DNA of 5,356 nucleotides from Planctomycetota bacterium. Lineage in GTDB: Bacteria > Planctomycetota > Phycisphaerae > UBA1845. A program made the position numbers and the translations under genes. Each line of letters opens with the position of its first letter. Position 1 is the stretch's first letter. Of the stretch, positions 1 to 5,356 are shown piece after piece. The stretch covers positions 1-5,356 of the forward strand of contig JADFRO010000234.1 in NCBI GenBank assembly GCA_022561255.1. Reading direction: 5' to 3'. The notes under the pieces are model-generated. The model was not told the origin of the DNA, searched no databases, and saw only the letters and a list, made by a program, of their open reading frames with translations.

Positions 1-227
1 ATTATGAAAAATTTGTATCGACGGTTAATTTGGAGTTCGACAGGGACCTTGAATTTATTTGTAAACCTCCCACTAACCTCACCACCCGCATCCAAAAGAG
101 CATGGAACCGACGCGTTTTGACATCAGCACCAAGAAGAACGCCATCCGAAACAAACTGTTTACTGTTTTCATCGCCGACTTTTTCTACAAGCCCCTTGAA
201 ACGATTAAATTCCGGGGGTTGCAGTAA
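1..227 (+). CDS. C-terminal end of an unrecognised protein, clipped by the left edge
   Basis: The reading frame is open from base 3 (TAT codon) to a TAA at 225-227, giving at least 74 residues with no start needed inside the window; an internal TTG at 30 is the only start-like codon near the edge and is probably just a leucine. The visible protein is mixed charged and hydrophobic, with a basic stretch (STKKNAIRNKL) followed by an aromatic-rich patch (FTVFIADFFYKPLE) and the C-terminus KFRGLQ. I see no signal peptide, membrane span or family motif and do not recognise it. The stretch is noticeably more AT-rich than the genes to its right. An overlapping ATG-started frame from base 4 gives a low-complexity S/T/P/R-rich protein and looks like a shadow. 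A real gene end is likely, but its function cannot be told from this piece. Confidence 0.5.
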   Translation, partial: YEKFVSTVNLEFDRDLEFICKPPTNLTTRIQKSMEPTRFDISTKKNAIRNKLFTVFIADFFYKPLETIKFRGLQ

Positions 228-557
228 AATACTATATCTGTCTTTTCCATTGCGTTGCCATCGAACATCTGCGCGACGGTTCCTGGGACTTGACCCTCGG
301 GACCGAAAGACTGGCAGGGATTGAGGAGCGGACGATCGCAGTTGATTTCGCCTCGTTCCGTGAATCCCTTATCGCTGCGATTGCGGCGGCGCTAGAGATT
401 TGCCCCGCCGGACACAACGCGAACGACGATATCGTCGAACTTCGCGCGGCACAGTCGGCTCTCCTCGCTAGTTTCTAAGTCCACCTACGTGACAGTGCGG
501 GTGCTTCCGTATCCAAGGTCATCGACGGCTCCGGGCGGCGCATTTGGCGAAACGAAA
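228..557. other. Gap without a confident gene; short GC-rich open frame inside
   Basis: This 330-base gap separates the left-edge gene from the end of the minus-strand polymerase gene. One plus-strand frame is open from about 209 to a TAA at 476-478. It contains no ATG or GTG; its first plausible start is the TTG at 290, which would give 62 residues and has no convincing ribosome binding site. From about 250 on, its third codon positions are GC-rich and it reads like protein (an Ala-rich helix around FRESLIAAIAAALEI, then DDIVELRAAQSALLASF). It could be a small gene or the tail of a decayed one. I recognise no family. No terminator with a T-run is visible after either flanking gene. Confidence 0.3.
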
Positions 558-2054
558 TCACCGCAGGATCGATCTGTACAGCGGAACTTTGGTAGAACTG
601 AGAAGGACGATGGCAATAAGCACGGTACCACTTTTCAAAAAATAGAATACGGTATTGTTGGCATCCCCGAAGGCTCCGAGACACACGACCAGGGTAAAGA
701 GAGGCACGAGATAAAATCGGTCGTCCTCGGCGTCCATGGTTGCCACCTTTCGACGGTACCAACCTAGCAGGGAGCCATAGATCAGATAGGCAACGGGCAC
801 ACCCGCCGCTCCGAAATTCAGCATCGCTTCGCCCGCCAATCCATATACACGGGAACTCTCAAAGGTTTCGGGTAGGAAGGCGCCTTCGCCATACTGAAGG
901 TCGGTTCCGGCGGCGACCTTACCGTACTTCTCCGAGGGTTTCCCTGGCCAAACCGCTCGCGGAATGAACGTAAGCGCAGCAGATAAGTAGGTCTTTCCCC
1001 AGCGTAGCTCGTATTCGTCTCCGTGTTCAAGCAACCGGTAGAGCTCGAATGTCTGGATTTCTGCCCGCGACAAGTCACCCAAAAGGACAGTGAGCGGTGT
1101 TATTCCCGAGCGCTGTGACAGTAGCGAGTGATCATCACTACTGCGTACGGCTGCCAACCCACTTGTCCCATAACGTTTGAAGAACTTGTAGTAGTAGCCC
1201 GCTACTCCAAAACCGAATACGCCGACTAGCACCCAGGTGATACTTATCCGCCGTAGGCGGTAGTGGCACAACGCGGTGACCAGAAAGACGGGAAAGATGA
1301 TAGCGCTTCGACTTCCTCGGAAACCCAGCATGAGAAACTGGAAAACTAAGAACCCGGTCAGCAGGATACCCACCGTGATAAGAGAGCGGCGACGACGCGG
1401 GATCGAAAAGATTCGGACCAGAGCCACCGCAATGAGCATGGGTAGCGCGTCGCCTAGCATCAATAACCAGCTCAGGTGAACTAGCTCTCCGCCACCACTA
1501 CCCCAAGCGTCGGATTCCTTGTGCAACGCTCCGAACTTCAGGAAGATCACACCGGCCCCTACGGAACAGATCGCAATGGCTCCGGCGAGAACTATCGCGA
1601 AGCTGTTGTCGTTTAGCCTCCGCGACGTTCGTGTCGAGCTGGAGTACCGAAAGACGCAATACTGCGACAGCTTGTAAAGCACGAGGCCACCCGCGTTCAG
1701 AATGGACATTCGGCCGTACCATCCTGCCCAGTCGGAAACCTGGGAATCAAAGAACTTACTGTGGGCCTCAAGCGCCACGTGCAGCAGCGGAGCCACGAAC
1801 GTTCCGTGAAACCATAACACGCCGACGATGGCCTTCGGGTCAAAGGTGTCCACTTGTCGCCGGAACCAGGCCACGACATCCGCACCAGTTATTACGCCAC
1901 AAACGCTTAACGGTAGGATGAACCAATGCTGGCAGAGCGTGCTTGCGGCCATGCAACTTGCTACGACGAAAAAGACGCATATTGTGGCGACCGCGTAATC
2001 CATCGCGGTTCCCGAAATCGTAGGCGCGGTCCAACTGGGTTTGCTCGCCGTCAT
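558..2054 (-). CDS. Wzy-like oligosaccharide repeat-unit (O-antigen/exopolysaccharide) polymerase, polytopic membrane protein
   Basis: The 498-residue protein has about 12 candidate transmembrane segments (roughly residues 19-38, 44-63, 76-95, 116-134, 151-175, 190-215, 224-243, 249-265, 271-289, 405-431, 446-462, 465-485). One large non-membrane loop, about residues 290-404, lies before the last membrane group. That topology is typical of Wzy-type polymerases, which join lipid-linked oligosaccharide units on the periplasmic side of the inner membrane. The loop holds IPRAVWPGKP (364-373), a motif I associate with this class, and is followed by GLAGEAMLNFGAAGVP (405-420). Another conserved-looking site is FRGSRSA (245-251). 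Families of this kind diverge strongly, so the sugar specificity cannot be read. The ATG at 2054 is chosen because it precedes the first membrane span; its ribosome binding site is poor, and an ATG at codon 18 (2003) is an alternative. It lies 185 bases downstream of the hydrolase-like gene on the same strand. An O-antigen ligase-like protein is the main alternative. Confidence 0.75.
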   Translation of the reverse strand: MTASKPSWTAPTISGTAMDYAVATICVFFVVASCMAASTLCQHWFILPLSVCGVITGADVVAWFRRQVDTFDPKAIVGVLWFHGTFVAPLLHVALEAHSKFFDSQVSDWAGWYGRMSILNAGGLVLYKLSQYCVFRYSSSTRTSRRLNDNSFAIVLAGAIAICSVGAGVIFLKFGALHKESDAWGSGGGELVHLSWLLMLGDALPMLIAVALVRIFSIPRRRRSLITVGILLTGFLVFQFLMLGFRGSRSAIIFPVFLVTALCHYRLRRISITWVLVGVFGFGVAGYYYKFFKRYGTSGLAAVRSSDDHSLLSQRSGITPLTVLLGDLSRAEIQTFELYRLLEHGDEYELRWGKTYLSAALTFIPRAVWPGKPSEKYGKVAAGTDLQYGEGAFLPETFESSRVYGLAGEAMLNFGAAGVPVAYLIYGSLLGWYRRKVATMDAEDDRFYLVPLFTLVVCLGAFGDANNTVFYFLKSGTVLIAIVLLSSTKVPLYRSILR

Positions 2055-2239
2055 AGCCGAACTTTCGATTAGGCGTACGGCGCCGCTGGGATTCGAGCCT
2101 CACAACGAAGCGCCGCCAGTAGTCTCAAACGCCGCAACCGATCCAGATAGCCCTCATCACATCGACAGAAGGCGTGGCCGTTAGCGCGGGCCTAAGTCGG
2201 CTGATTCGGCGTCGTCTTTTTCCACAGGATCAATCGGCT

Positions 2240-3469
2240 CTAGGGCTGCCTTACCCACCGTAGCATGCGATCGACAGTCCTGGTCTGAGTGTCGATCTTC
2301 AATGTATAATTCTCAAAGCGCCGGACCAACACGTGATCATCCTCAAAGCGCCACTCCTCAAGTGGGTTTCCGCAGGATTGCGGCCAATGCGCCCAGTCTG
2401 GTTCAGGCCGCCAGAAGGGGGAAGCGACAAACAGGCGGTCACCCGGGTTACGGATCAGCATGGCAAACCCGGCGAGAAATCGCATTTCGCGGACCTGTTC
2501 CGATTCGCGGGCCTCTTTGGGAACGGTCTTGAGCGCGTGAACCACTGGAATGAACACAACGATTCTTCCCGCCGACAGCCAGGTGCGATAGACGGCGATC
2601 AGACTCCGAGTTCGCTTTCGGTCTCCGCGCGCGTGACGGTGAAATGGCATCTCAAAACTCATCCCGTCCACAGCCTCCGATAGCAGCTTCGCCTCCCCAT
2701 CGGGCATTGCAAACGGCGCGACTGCGATGTTGGCCATCAACAAGCTCGCATTCTTGTTGACGCCGTGCTTGATCCGGTGAAGGAAGCGACATGTGTCCTC
2801 CCACGGAGCCCATCCACGCAGCATCGAGGGGTGGACGATGTTATCCAGGAACACAAGTTGAGAGATCGGTTTGATCGATTGCGCGATGATCAGGTCTGCA
2901 AAGAGATCCGCTGCTTTGGGATTCGACAGGTCAACCCTGTTCGTGGCGGACCATAGCCATTCGTTCGGAACTTGGCTCGCGCGGATGGCCTCCTGTGGGT
3001 ATTGCTTCATGGTCGACTCGACGCGCCCGCCGCTTAGATACCTACCGACCAAGGCCTTCGGATTCGTTCGTCGCAACAGTTTCACAACCTCCTCGTATGT
3101 GTCGCTGGCGTCGGGCACGGTCTTGTGGCGGACGGATAGGTCGGTCGTGAGGGGGGCGGTCGCCCAGCTTGCCACCGGGTATCCTAGGGCGTAGCCACTA
3201 AGGTTGACCGAGCAGCGAAGATTGTGGTCAGAGTTCGGTAACGTTACAGCCGGCGCAATCAGTCGGGCGTCGGACGTTTGCCCCGCGGAGGTAGGACCGG
3301 GCTTGGGCAATTGCCCCGGGAACATAGAGAGGACGCTTGGTAAGTCTTGCGCGCCGGCAGAAACAGCCATAAGAAGAATGGAAAAGACCGCGACGCCTTC
3401 GAGTCGCGCGCCAGCATAGCATCTTCGCTGGTGCGGACGCGACGTTGCTGTTCGACTTCTCAGCGACAT
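2240..3469 (-). CDS. Exported TIM-barrel-like protein, putative glycoside hydrolase
   Basis: The frame is open from an ATG at 3538, but the ATG at 3467-3469 is preferred. It has GGGGGA nine bases upstream, while the 3538 start has no ribosome binding site and would place a 20-base tandem repeat inside the coding sequence. From 3469 the protein has 409 residues. It starts with an arginine-rich n-region, then a hydrophobic core (GVAVFSILLMAVSAGA) and a likely signal-peptidase site at AGA|QD. The mature part shows strand-like blocks expected of a TIM barrel: ALVGRYLSGG, QLVFLDNIVH, ASLLMANIAVAP, DGMSFEMPFH, RIVVFIPVVHA and FLAGFAMLIRN. The Asp of FLDN and the Glu of SFEMP sit at strand ends, where putative glycoside hydrolase families (for example the GH114 or hypothetical GHL15 type) carry acidic residues. 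Family membership and substrate are inferred. Its position before a polysaccharide polymerase suggests it trims or modifies the polymer in the periplasm or outside the cell. Confidence 0.6.
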   Translation of the reverse strand: MSLRSRTATSRPHQRRCYAGARLEGVAVFSILLMAVSAGAQDLPSVLSMFPGQLPKPGPTSAGQTSDARLIAPAVTLPNSDHNLRCSVNLSGYALGYPVASWATAPLTTDLSVRHKTVPDASDTYEEVVKLLRRTNPKALVGRYLSGGRVESTMKQYPQEAIRASQVPNEWLWSATNRVDLSNPKAADLFADLIIAQSIKPISQLVFLDNIVHPSMLRGWAPWEDTCRFLHRIKHGVNKNASLLMANIAVAPFAMPDGEAKLLSEAVDGMSFEMPFHRHARGDRKRTRSLIAVYRTWLSAGRIVVFIPVVHALKTVPKEARESEQVREMRFLAGFAMLIRNPGDRLFVASPFWRPEPDWAHWPQSCGNPLEEWRFEDDHVLVRRFENYTLKIDTQTRTVDRMLRWVRQP

Positions 3470-3478
3470 TCCAATGGT

Positions 3479-3484
3479 TCCCCC
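3479..3484 (-). promoter_or_regulatory. Likely ribosome binding site (GGGGGA) deciding the start at 3469
   Basis: On the minus strand GGGGGA lies nine bases before the ATG at 3467-3469. It is a partial match to the anti-Shine-Dalgarno target, so only moderately convincing, but it is better than anything before the upstream ATG at 3538. The choice is supported by the signal peptide that follows and by keeping the tandem repeat outside the gene. Confidence 0.35.
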
Positions 3485-3522
3485 GGATTCCTGTGTGATC
3501 CCCAGGATTCCTGTGTGATCCC
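3483..3522. repeat. Two tandem copies of a 20-base unit in the leader of the hydrolase-like gene
   Basis: The 18-base string GGATTCCTGTGTGATCCC occurs at 3485-3502 and again, identically, at 3505-3522. With the linking bases the period is 20 and 19 of 20 positions match. In the sense of the downstream minus-strand gene each copy reads GGGATCACACAGGAATCC, containing an AGGA core like a ribosome binding site flanked by a short GGAT/ATCC inverted match. The block lies 13 bases upstream of the preferred start at 3469. Because the period is not a multiple of three, an untranslated leader is more natural than coding sequence. No convincing third copy is visible on either side. Confidence 0.85.
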
Positions 3523-3709
3523 AGTCGAAATCGTACATGCAAGCTGCGCGGTAGGACAGTTTCTGAGGTTCATTCGCGATTTCCGGGATAGAGAAGACGG
3601 CACCGGCGCCGCGGATCCCAGCCTCGGGAGGACCGTAAACGCTCGAAACACAGCAGTTGCGCCCACTCGCCGCTCTGCCCTCCGCCGCCCTGGGGTGTAC
3701 GAGCCTCCA

Positions 3710-3808
3710 CCGGCTGGCTTCCTGTTCAACGACACCGGCCCGGCAGTGGCGTCCGGGCTTGCGGATCGTGTTTGGAGCATGGAGGAGTTGGTCGGGCGGC
3801 TAGATTGA
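3710..3808 (+). pseudogene. Decayed C-terminal fragment of an insertion-sequence transposase
   Basis: In the plus frame ending at the TGA 3806-3808 the last residues include GPAVASGLADR followed by VWSMEELVGRLD (3770-3805). This pattern resembles the C-terminal end of DDE transposases of the kind that finish with TPAMAAGLTDHVWSMEELV, as I remember the family; no search was possible. The upstream part of such an enzyme, with the DDE residues and the HRPHxTL-like stretch, is absent, and the sequence before about 3710 does not continue the match, so this is at best a relic. I see no clear terminal inverted repeats. The short length leaves chance resemblance possible. Confidence 0.4.
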
Positions 3809-3877
3809 AACTTTACCAGTACCGATCAAGACGGCCTGCTTGACCAGCGTGGGATCAGCGAACTACTCTAGGCGGCG

Positions 3878-4969
3878 ATGGTCGAGAGGACGACAGGTGA
3901 CCCGCGGGCTGATTCGTTGGCGTTGGTGACCGGCGGAACGGGGCTACTGGGCAGCCACATCGCCGAGCAACTCCATCGGCGCGGGCAGCGGGTTCGTGTA
4001 CTTTGCCGGTCGGGCAGCGACACTCGATTTCTCGAAGGCATCGGCGTTCAAATCGTCTGCGGCGATCTATCCGATCCCATCGCACTACACGCTGCGTGCG
4101 ACGGGGCGGATGTCGTTTACCACGCGGCTGCGCGGGTCGGCGATTGGGGGCCTTGGGACGACTTCGTTCGCGTTTCCGTCGAGGGGACGCAGCGCTTACT
4201 CGACGCCGCGCGCGCGAAGGGTGTACGCCGATTCCTGCACATCAGTTCCATAAGCGTCTATGGCCACGTTGACGGTGAGGGGCGTGTGTTCGACGAAACC
4301 GCGCCACTGGGCGTCAACCTGAACCGCTGGAGTTATTACAGCCGGGCCAAGGTCGAGGCGGAGCGTCGCGTCTGGAGCATGCAGGAGTCGGGCGGGCTCG
4401 ACGTAACGGTCATTCGGCCAAGCTGGCTTTACGGTCCGCGGGATCGTGCGACGCTGCCGCGCCTGATCGATTCGATCCGGCAGCGCAAGCTGAAGATCAT
4501 CGGCGATGGTAAGAACCGTTTGAACGTGGTGCATGCGGGCAACGTCGCGGAGGCTTCGATTTTAGCTGCGCAAAGCGATCGAGCGCGCGGCGAGGCGTAC
4601 AACTGCTGCCACGATGGCGTGCTCACGCAGCGAGCCTACTTCGATCACATCGCCCGTGAACTTGGCGAGCCGTGCGTAACGAAGTCCGTGCCATACGGCG
4701 TCGCTTACAACGCGGCGTTTCTGATGGAGTGTTTCGGCCACCTGTTTCGCACCAAGAACCCACCGCTTGCGACACGCTACGCGATTTGGTTGATGGGGCG
4801 GCGCTGCTTTTTTGAATGCGACAAACTGAAGCAGCACGTCGGATGGTCTTCGTCGGTGGGGTACGACGAGGGGATTCCTGAGGCAGTCCACGATTTCTTG
4901 GTCCGAACAAGCAAAGCGGTACCCGGCGCCGCCCGCACTTTGAATCGCGATGTAACGCTGGTTGTTTGA
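3878..4969 (+). CDS. NAD-dependent epimerase/dehydratase or 3-beta-hydroxysteroid-dehydrogenase-like extended SDR protein
   Basis: This 363-residue protein is a classical extended short-chain dehydrogenase/reductase. The N-terminal Rossmann fold has TGGTGLLGSH (18-27, glycines 19, 22, 25) for NAD(P) binding, VLCRSGSD after the second strand (a basic residue at 44), GDLSD (62-66) and HAAARVGDWG (82-91). The catalytic residues are visible as Ser124 in HISSISVYG and Tyr154/Lys158 in YYSRAK. The C-terminal half has the substrate-side blocks RPSWLYGPRD, NVVHAGNVAEA, YNCCHDG and, near the end, FECDKLKQHVGW, which resembles the 3-beta-HSD branch. These enzymes oxidise or epimerise a sugar nucleotide, steroid or related alcohol; the substrate cannot be read. 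The ATG at 3878 is the first possible start, since an in-frame TAG lies at 3869-3871; AGGCGG sits very close before it. The gene stands alone on its strand and is followed by a strong terminator. Confidence 0.85.
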   Translation: MVERTTGDPRADSLALVTGGTGLLGSHIAEQLHRRGQRVRVLCRSGSDTRFLEGIGVQIVCGDLSDPIALHAACDGADVVYHAAARVGDWGPWDDFVRVSVEGTQRLLDAARAKGVRRFLHISSISVYGHVDGEGRVFDETAPLGVNLNRWSYYSRAKVEAERRVWSMQESGGLDVTVIRPSWLYGPRDRATLPRLIDSIRQRKLKIIGDGKNRLNVVHAGNVAEASILAAQSDRARGEAYNCCHDGVLTQRAYFDHIARELGEPCVTKSVPYGVAYNAAFLMECFGHLFRTKNPPLATRYAIWLMGRRCFFECDKLKQHVGWSSSVGYDEGIPEAVHDFLVRTSKAVPGAARTLNRDVTLVV

Positions 4970-5037
4970 TCCAACCCATCGCGAAACGTCGACGCGACCG
5001 CTGTGGTGTCGAGCTGAATAGCGCCTGGAATCAGACA

Positions 5038-5080
5038 AATAGCGACCGGGCTCAGGAGAAACCGGTCGCTATTGTTTTTT
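5038..5080 (+). terminator. Intrinsic (rho-independent) terminator after the epimerase-like gene
   Basis: A perfect 12-base-pair stem is formed by AATAGCGACCGG (5038-5049) and CCGGTCGCTATT (5062-5073), with a 12-base loop and a G followed by six T residues (5075-5080). The stem starts 68 bases after the TGA of the plus-strand gene. The T-run is on the plus side, so it is best oriented for that gene. On the minus strand the tail is only TGTCTGATT, so it would be a weaker stop for the convergent gene ending at 5116. Confidence 0.92.
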
Positions 5081-5115
5081 CGTCAGCCGCCGCGAGGAAC
5101 GCTCGGCGCTTCCCG

Positions 5116-5356
5116 TCAGTCGACGTCGATCTCGATCATATAACTGATCTTTACGCCGAACTGCGTCCCCTCGCCGTTGCCGTCCAGCCCTATCTCCGTC
5201 GAGACGGCGAAGATCTCGTCTTCCGCGAAGTCCCACTCGAGCCCGAGTTCGAGGGCGTGGTTGTCCTCGCCACCGTCCACTTCCTTGCCGGTCCAGAGGT
5301 AGTCCCACGTCATGAGCAGGTCATCGCGGAGCCGGTAGTCCATGCCGATAGCCGCG
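5116..5356 (-). CDS. C-terminal part of a probable outer-membrane beta-barrel protein, clipped by the right edge
   Basis: The frame is open to the window edge (reading A-A-I-G before the ATG at 5343) and ends at a TGA at 5116-5118, so about 79 C-terminal residues are visible and the true start lies outside. The piece shows alternating polar/hydrophobic strands with short acidic turns: MDYRLRDDLLMTWDYLW, NHALELGLEWDF, IFAVSTEIGLDG and GTQFGVKISYMIEIDVD. This is the pattern of the last strands of an outer-membrane barrel such as a porin or a transporter-like barrel. The C-terminus does not end in the usual aromatic residue, so a periplasmic or surface beta-sandwich is possible. No specific family is claimed. 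It converges on the epimerase-like gene across the terminator at 5038-5080. Confidence 0.65.
   Translation of the reverse strand, partial: AAIGMDYRLRDDLLMTWDYLWTGKEVDGGEDNHALELGLEWDFAEDEIFAVSTEIGLDGNGEGTQFGVKISYMIEIDVD

Larger units (their letters stand above)
3470..3877. other. Divergent intergenic region between the hydrolase-like gene and the epimerase-like gene
   Basis: About 400 bases separate the two divergent starts, so promoters for both genes should lie here. I could not identify a -35/-10 pair that I trust for either. The region holds the 20-base tandem repeat near its left end and a transposase-like relic near its right end. A plus-strand frame of 153 codons crosses it from 3347, but its first half is antisense to the hydrolase-like gene and its composition is Arg/Ser-rich, so the whole frame is not taken as a gene. 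The stretch between about 3540 and 3710 shows nothing else that I can name. Confidence 0.5.

Noticed and set aside
475..762. Minus-strand frame overlapping the end of the polymerase gene
   Set aside because: It is out of frame with the polymerase gene, low in complexity and shows no motif; it is best explained as a shadow.
2055..2239. Possible terminator between the hydrolase-like and polymerase genes
   Set aside because: The GC-rich stretch near 2190-2225 contains direct rather than inverted matches, and the T-run lies on the plus strand, the wrong side for these genes.
3483..3522. The tandem repeat as the start of a CRISPR array
   Set aside because: There are only two copies, directly abutting with a two-base link and no spacer, and no cas gene is in the window.
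3460..3780. Minus-strand open frame of 106 codons overlapping the start of the hydrolase-like gene
   Set aside because: It is Arg/Pro/Ser-rich with no family features, covers the transposase relic in antisense and runs into the better-supported gene in another frame.
3347..3808. Plus-strand open frame of 153 codons taken as one gene
   Set aside because: Its first part is antisense to the signal-peptide region of the hydrolase-like gene and its composition is Arg/Ser-rich; only the last 30 or so codons resemble a known protein end.
3840..3869. TTGACC followed 18 bases later by TACTCT, a possible promoter for the epimerase-like gene
   Set aside because: The -10 match is only three of six bases and lies so close to the ATG at 3878 that the transcript would be nearly leaderless.
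4562..5038. Minus-strand frame of 158 codons opposite the end of the epimerase-like gene
   Set aside because: The plus-strand gene has clear SDR motifs through this region and the antisense product shows none; it is a GC-rich shadow.

Overview
This window reads as a 5.4 kb piece of a moderately high-GC bacterial chromosome. It carries cell-surface and exopolysaccharide genes and has an accessory character. No gene here fixes the taxon. Ribosome binding sites are weak in front of every visible start. There is also a C-terminal beta-strand-rich protein, probably an outer-membrane barrel. Together these would fit a Gram-negative-type environmental bacterium, possibly a planctomycete; that placement is inference only.

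Layout, left to right. The tail of an unrecognised plus-strand gene enters from the left edge and stops at 227; its base composition is visibly more AT-rich than what follows. Positions 228-557 hold no confident gene, only a short GC-rich open frame ending at 478. Two minus-strand genes follow. The upstream one in transcription order (2240-3469) encodes a secreted TIM-barrel-like protein resembling putative glycoside hydrolases. The second (558-2054) encodes a polytopic membrane protein resembling Wzy-type oligosaccharide repeat-unit polymerases. They are separated by 185 bases and may be co-transcribed.

Just upstream of the hydrolase-like gene is a tandem duplication with a 20-base period that carries Shine-Dalgarno-like AGGA cores in its transcript sense. 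The remaining gap up to 3877 contains what looks like the decayed C-terminal end of an insertion-sequence transposase (about 3710-3808). A plus-strand gene (3878-4969) then encodes an extended short-chain dehydrogenase/NAD-dependent epimerase or 3-beta-hydroxysteroid-dehydrogenase-like enzyme. A very clean intrinsic terminator (5038-5080) follows it. The C-terminal part of a probable outer-membrane beta-barrel protein runs in from the right edge on the minus strand, stopping at 5116.

Working model: the polymerase joins lipid-linked oligosaccharide units at the periplasmic face, the exported hydrolase-like protein trims or modifies the polymer, and the epimerase/dehydrogenase could either supply a modified sugar or be an unrelated lipid/steroid-type enzyme. 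I found no clearly new system. The most distinctive items are the hydrolase-like protein beside a polymerase, its duplicated leader and the transposase relic.
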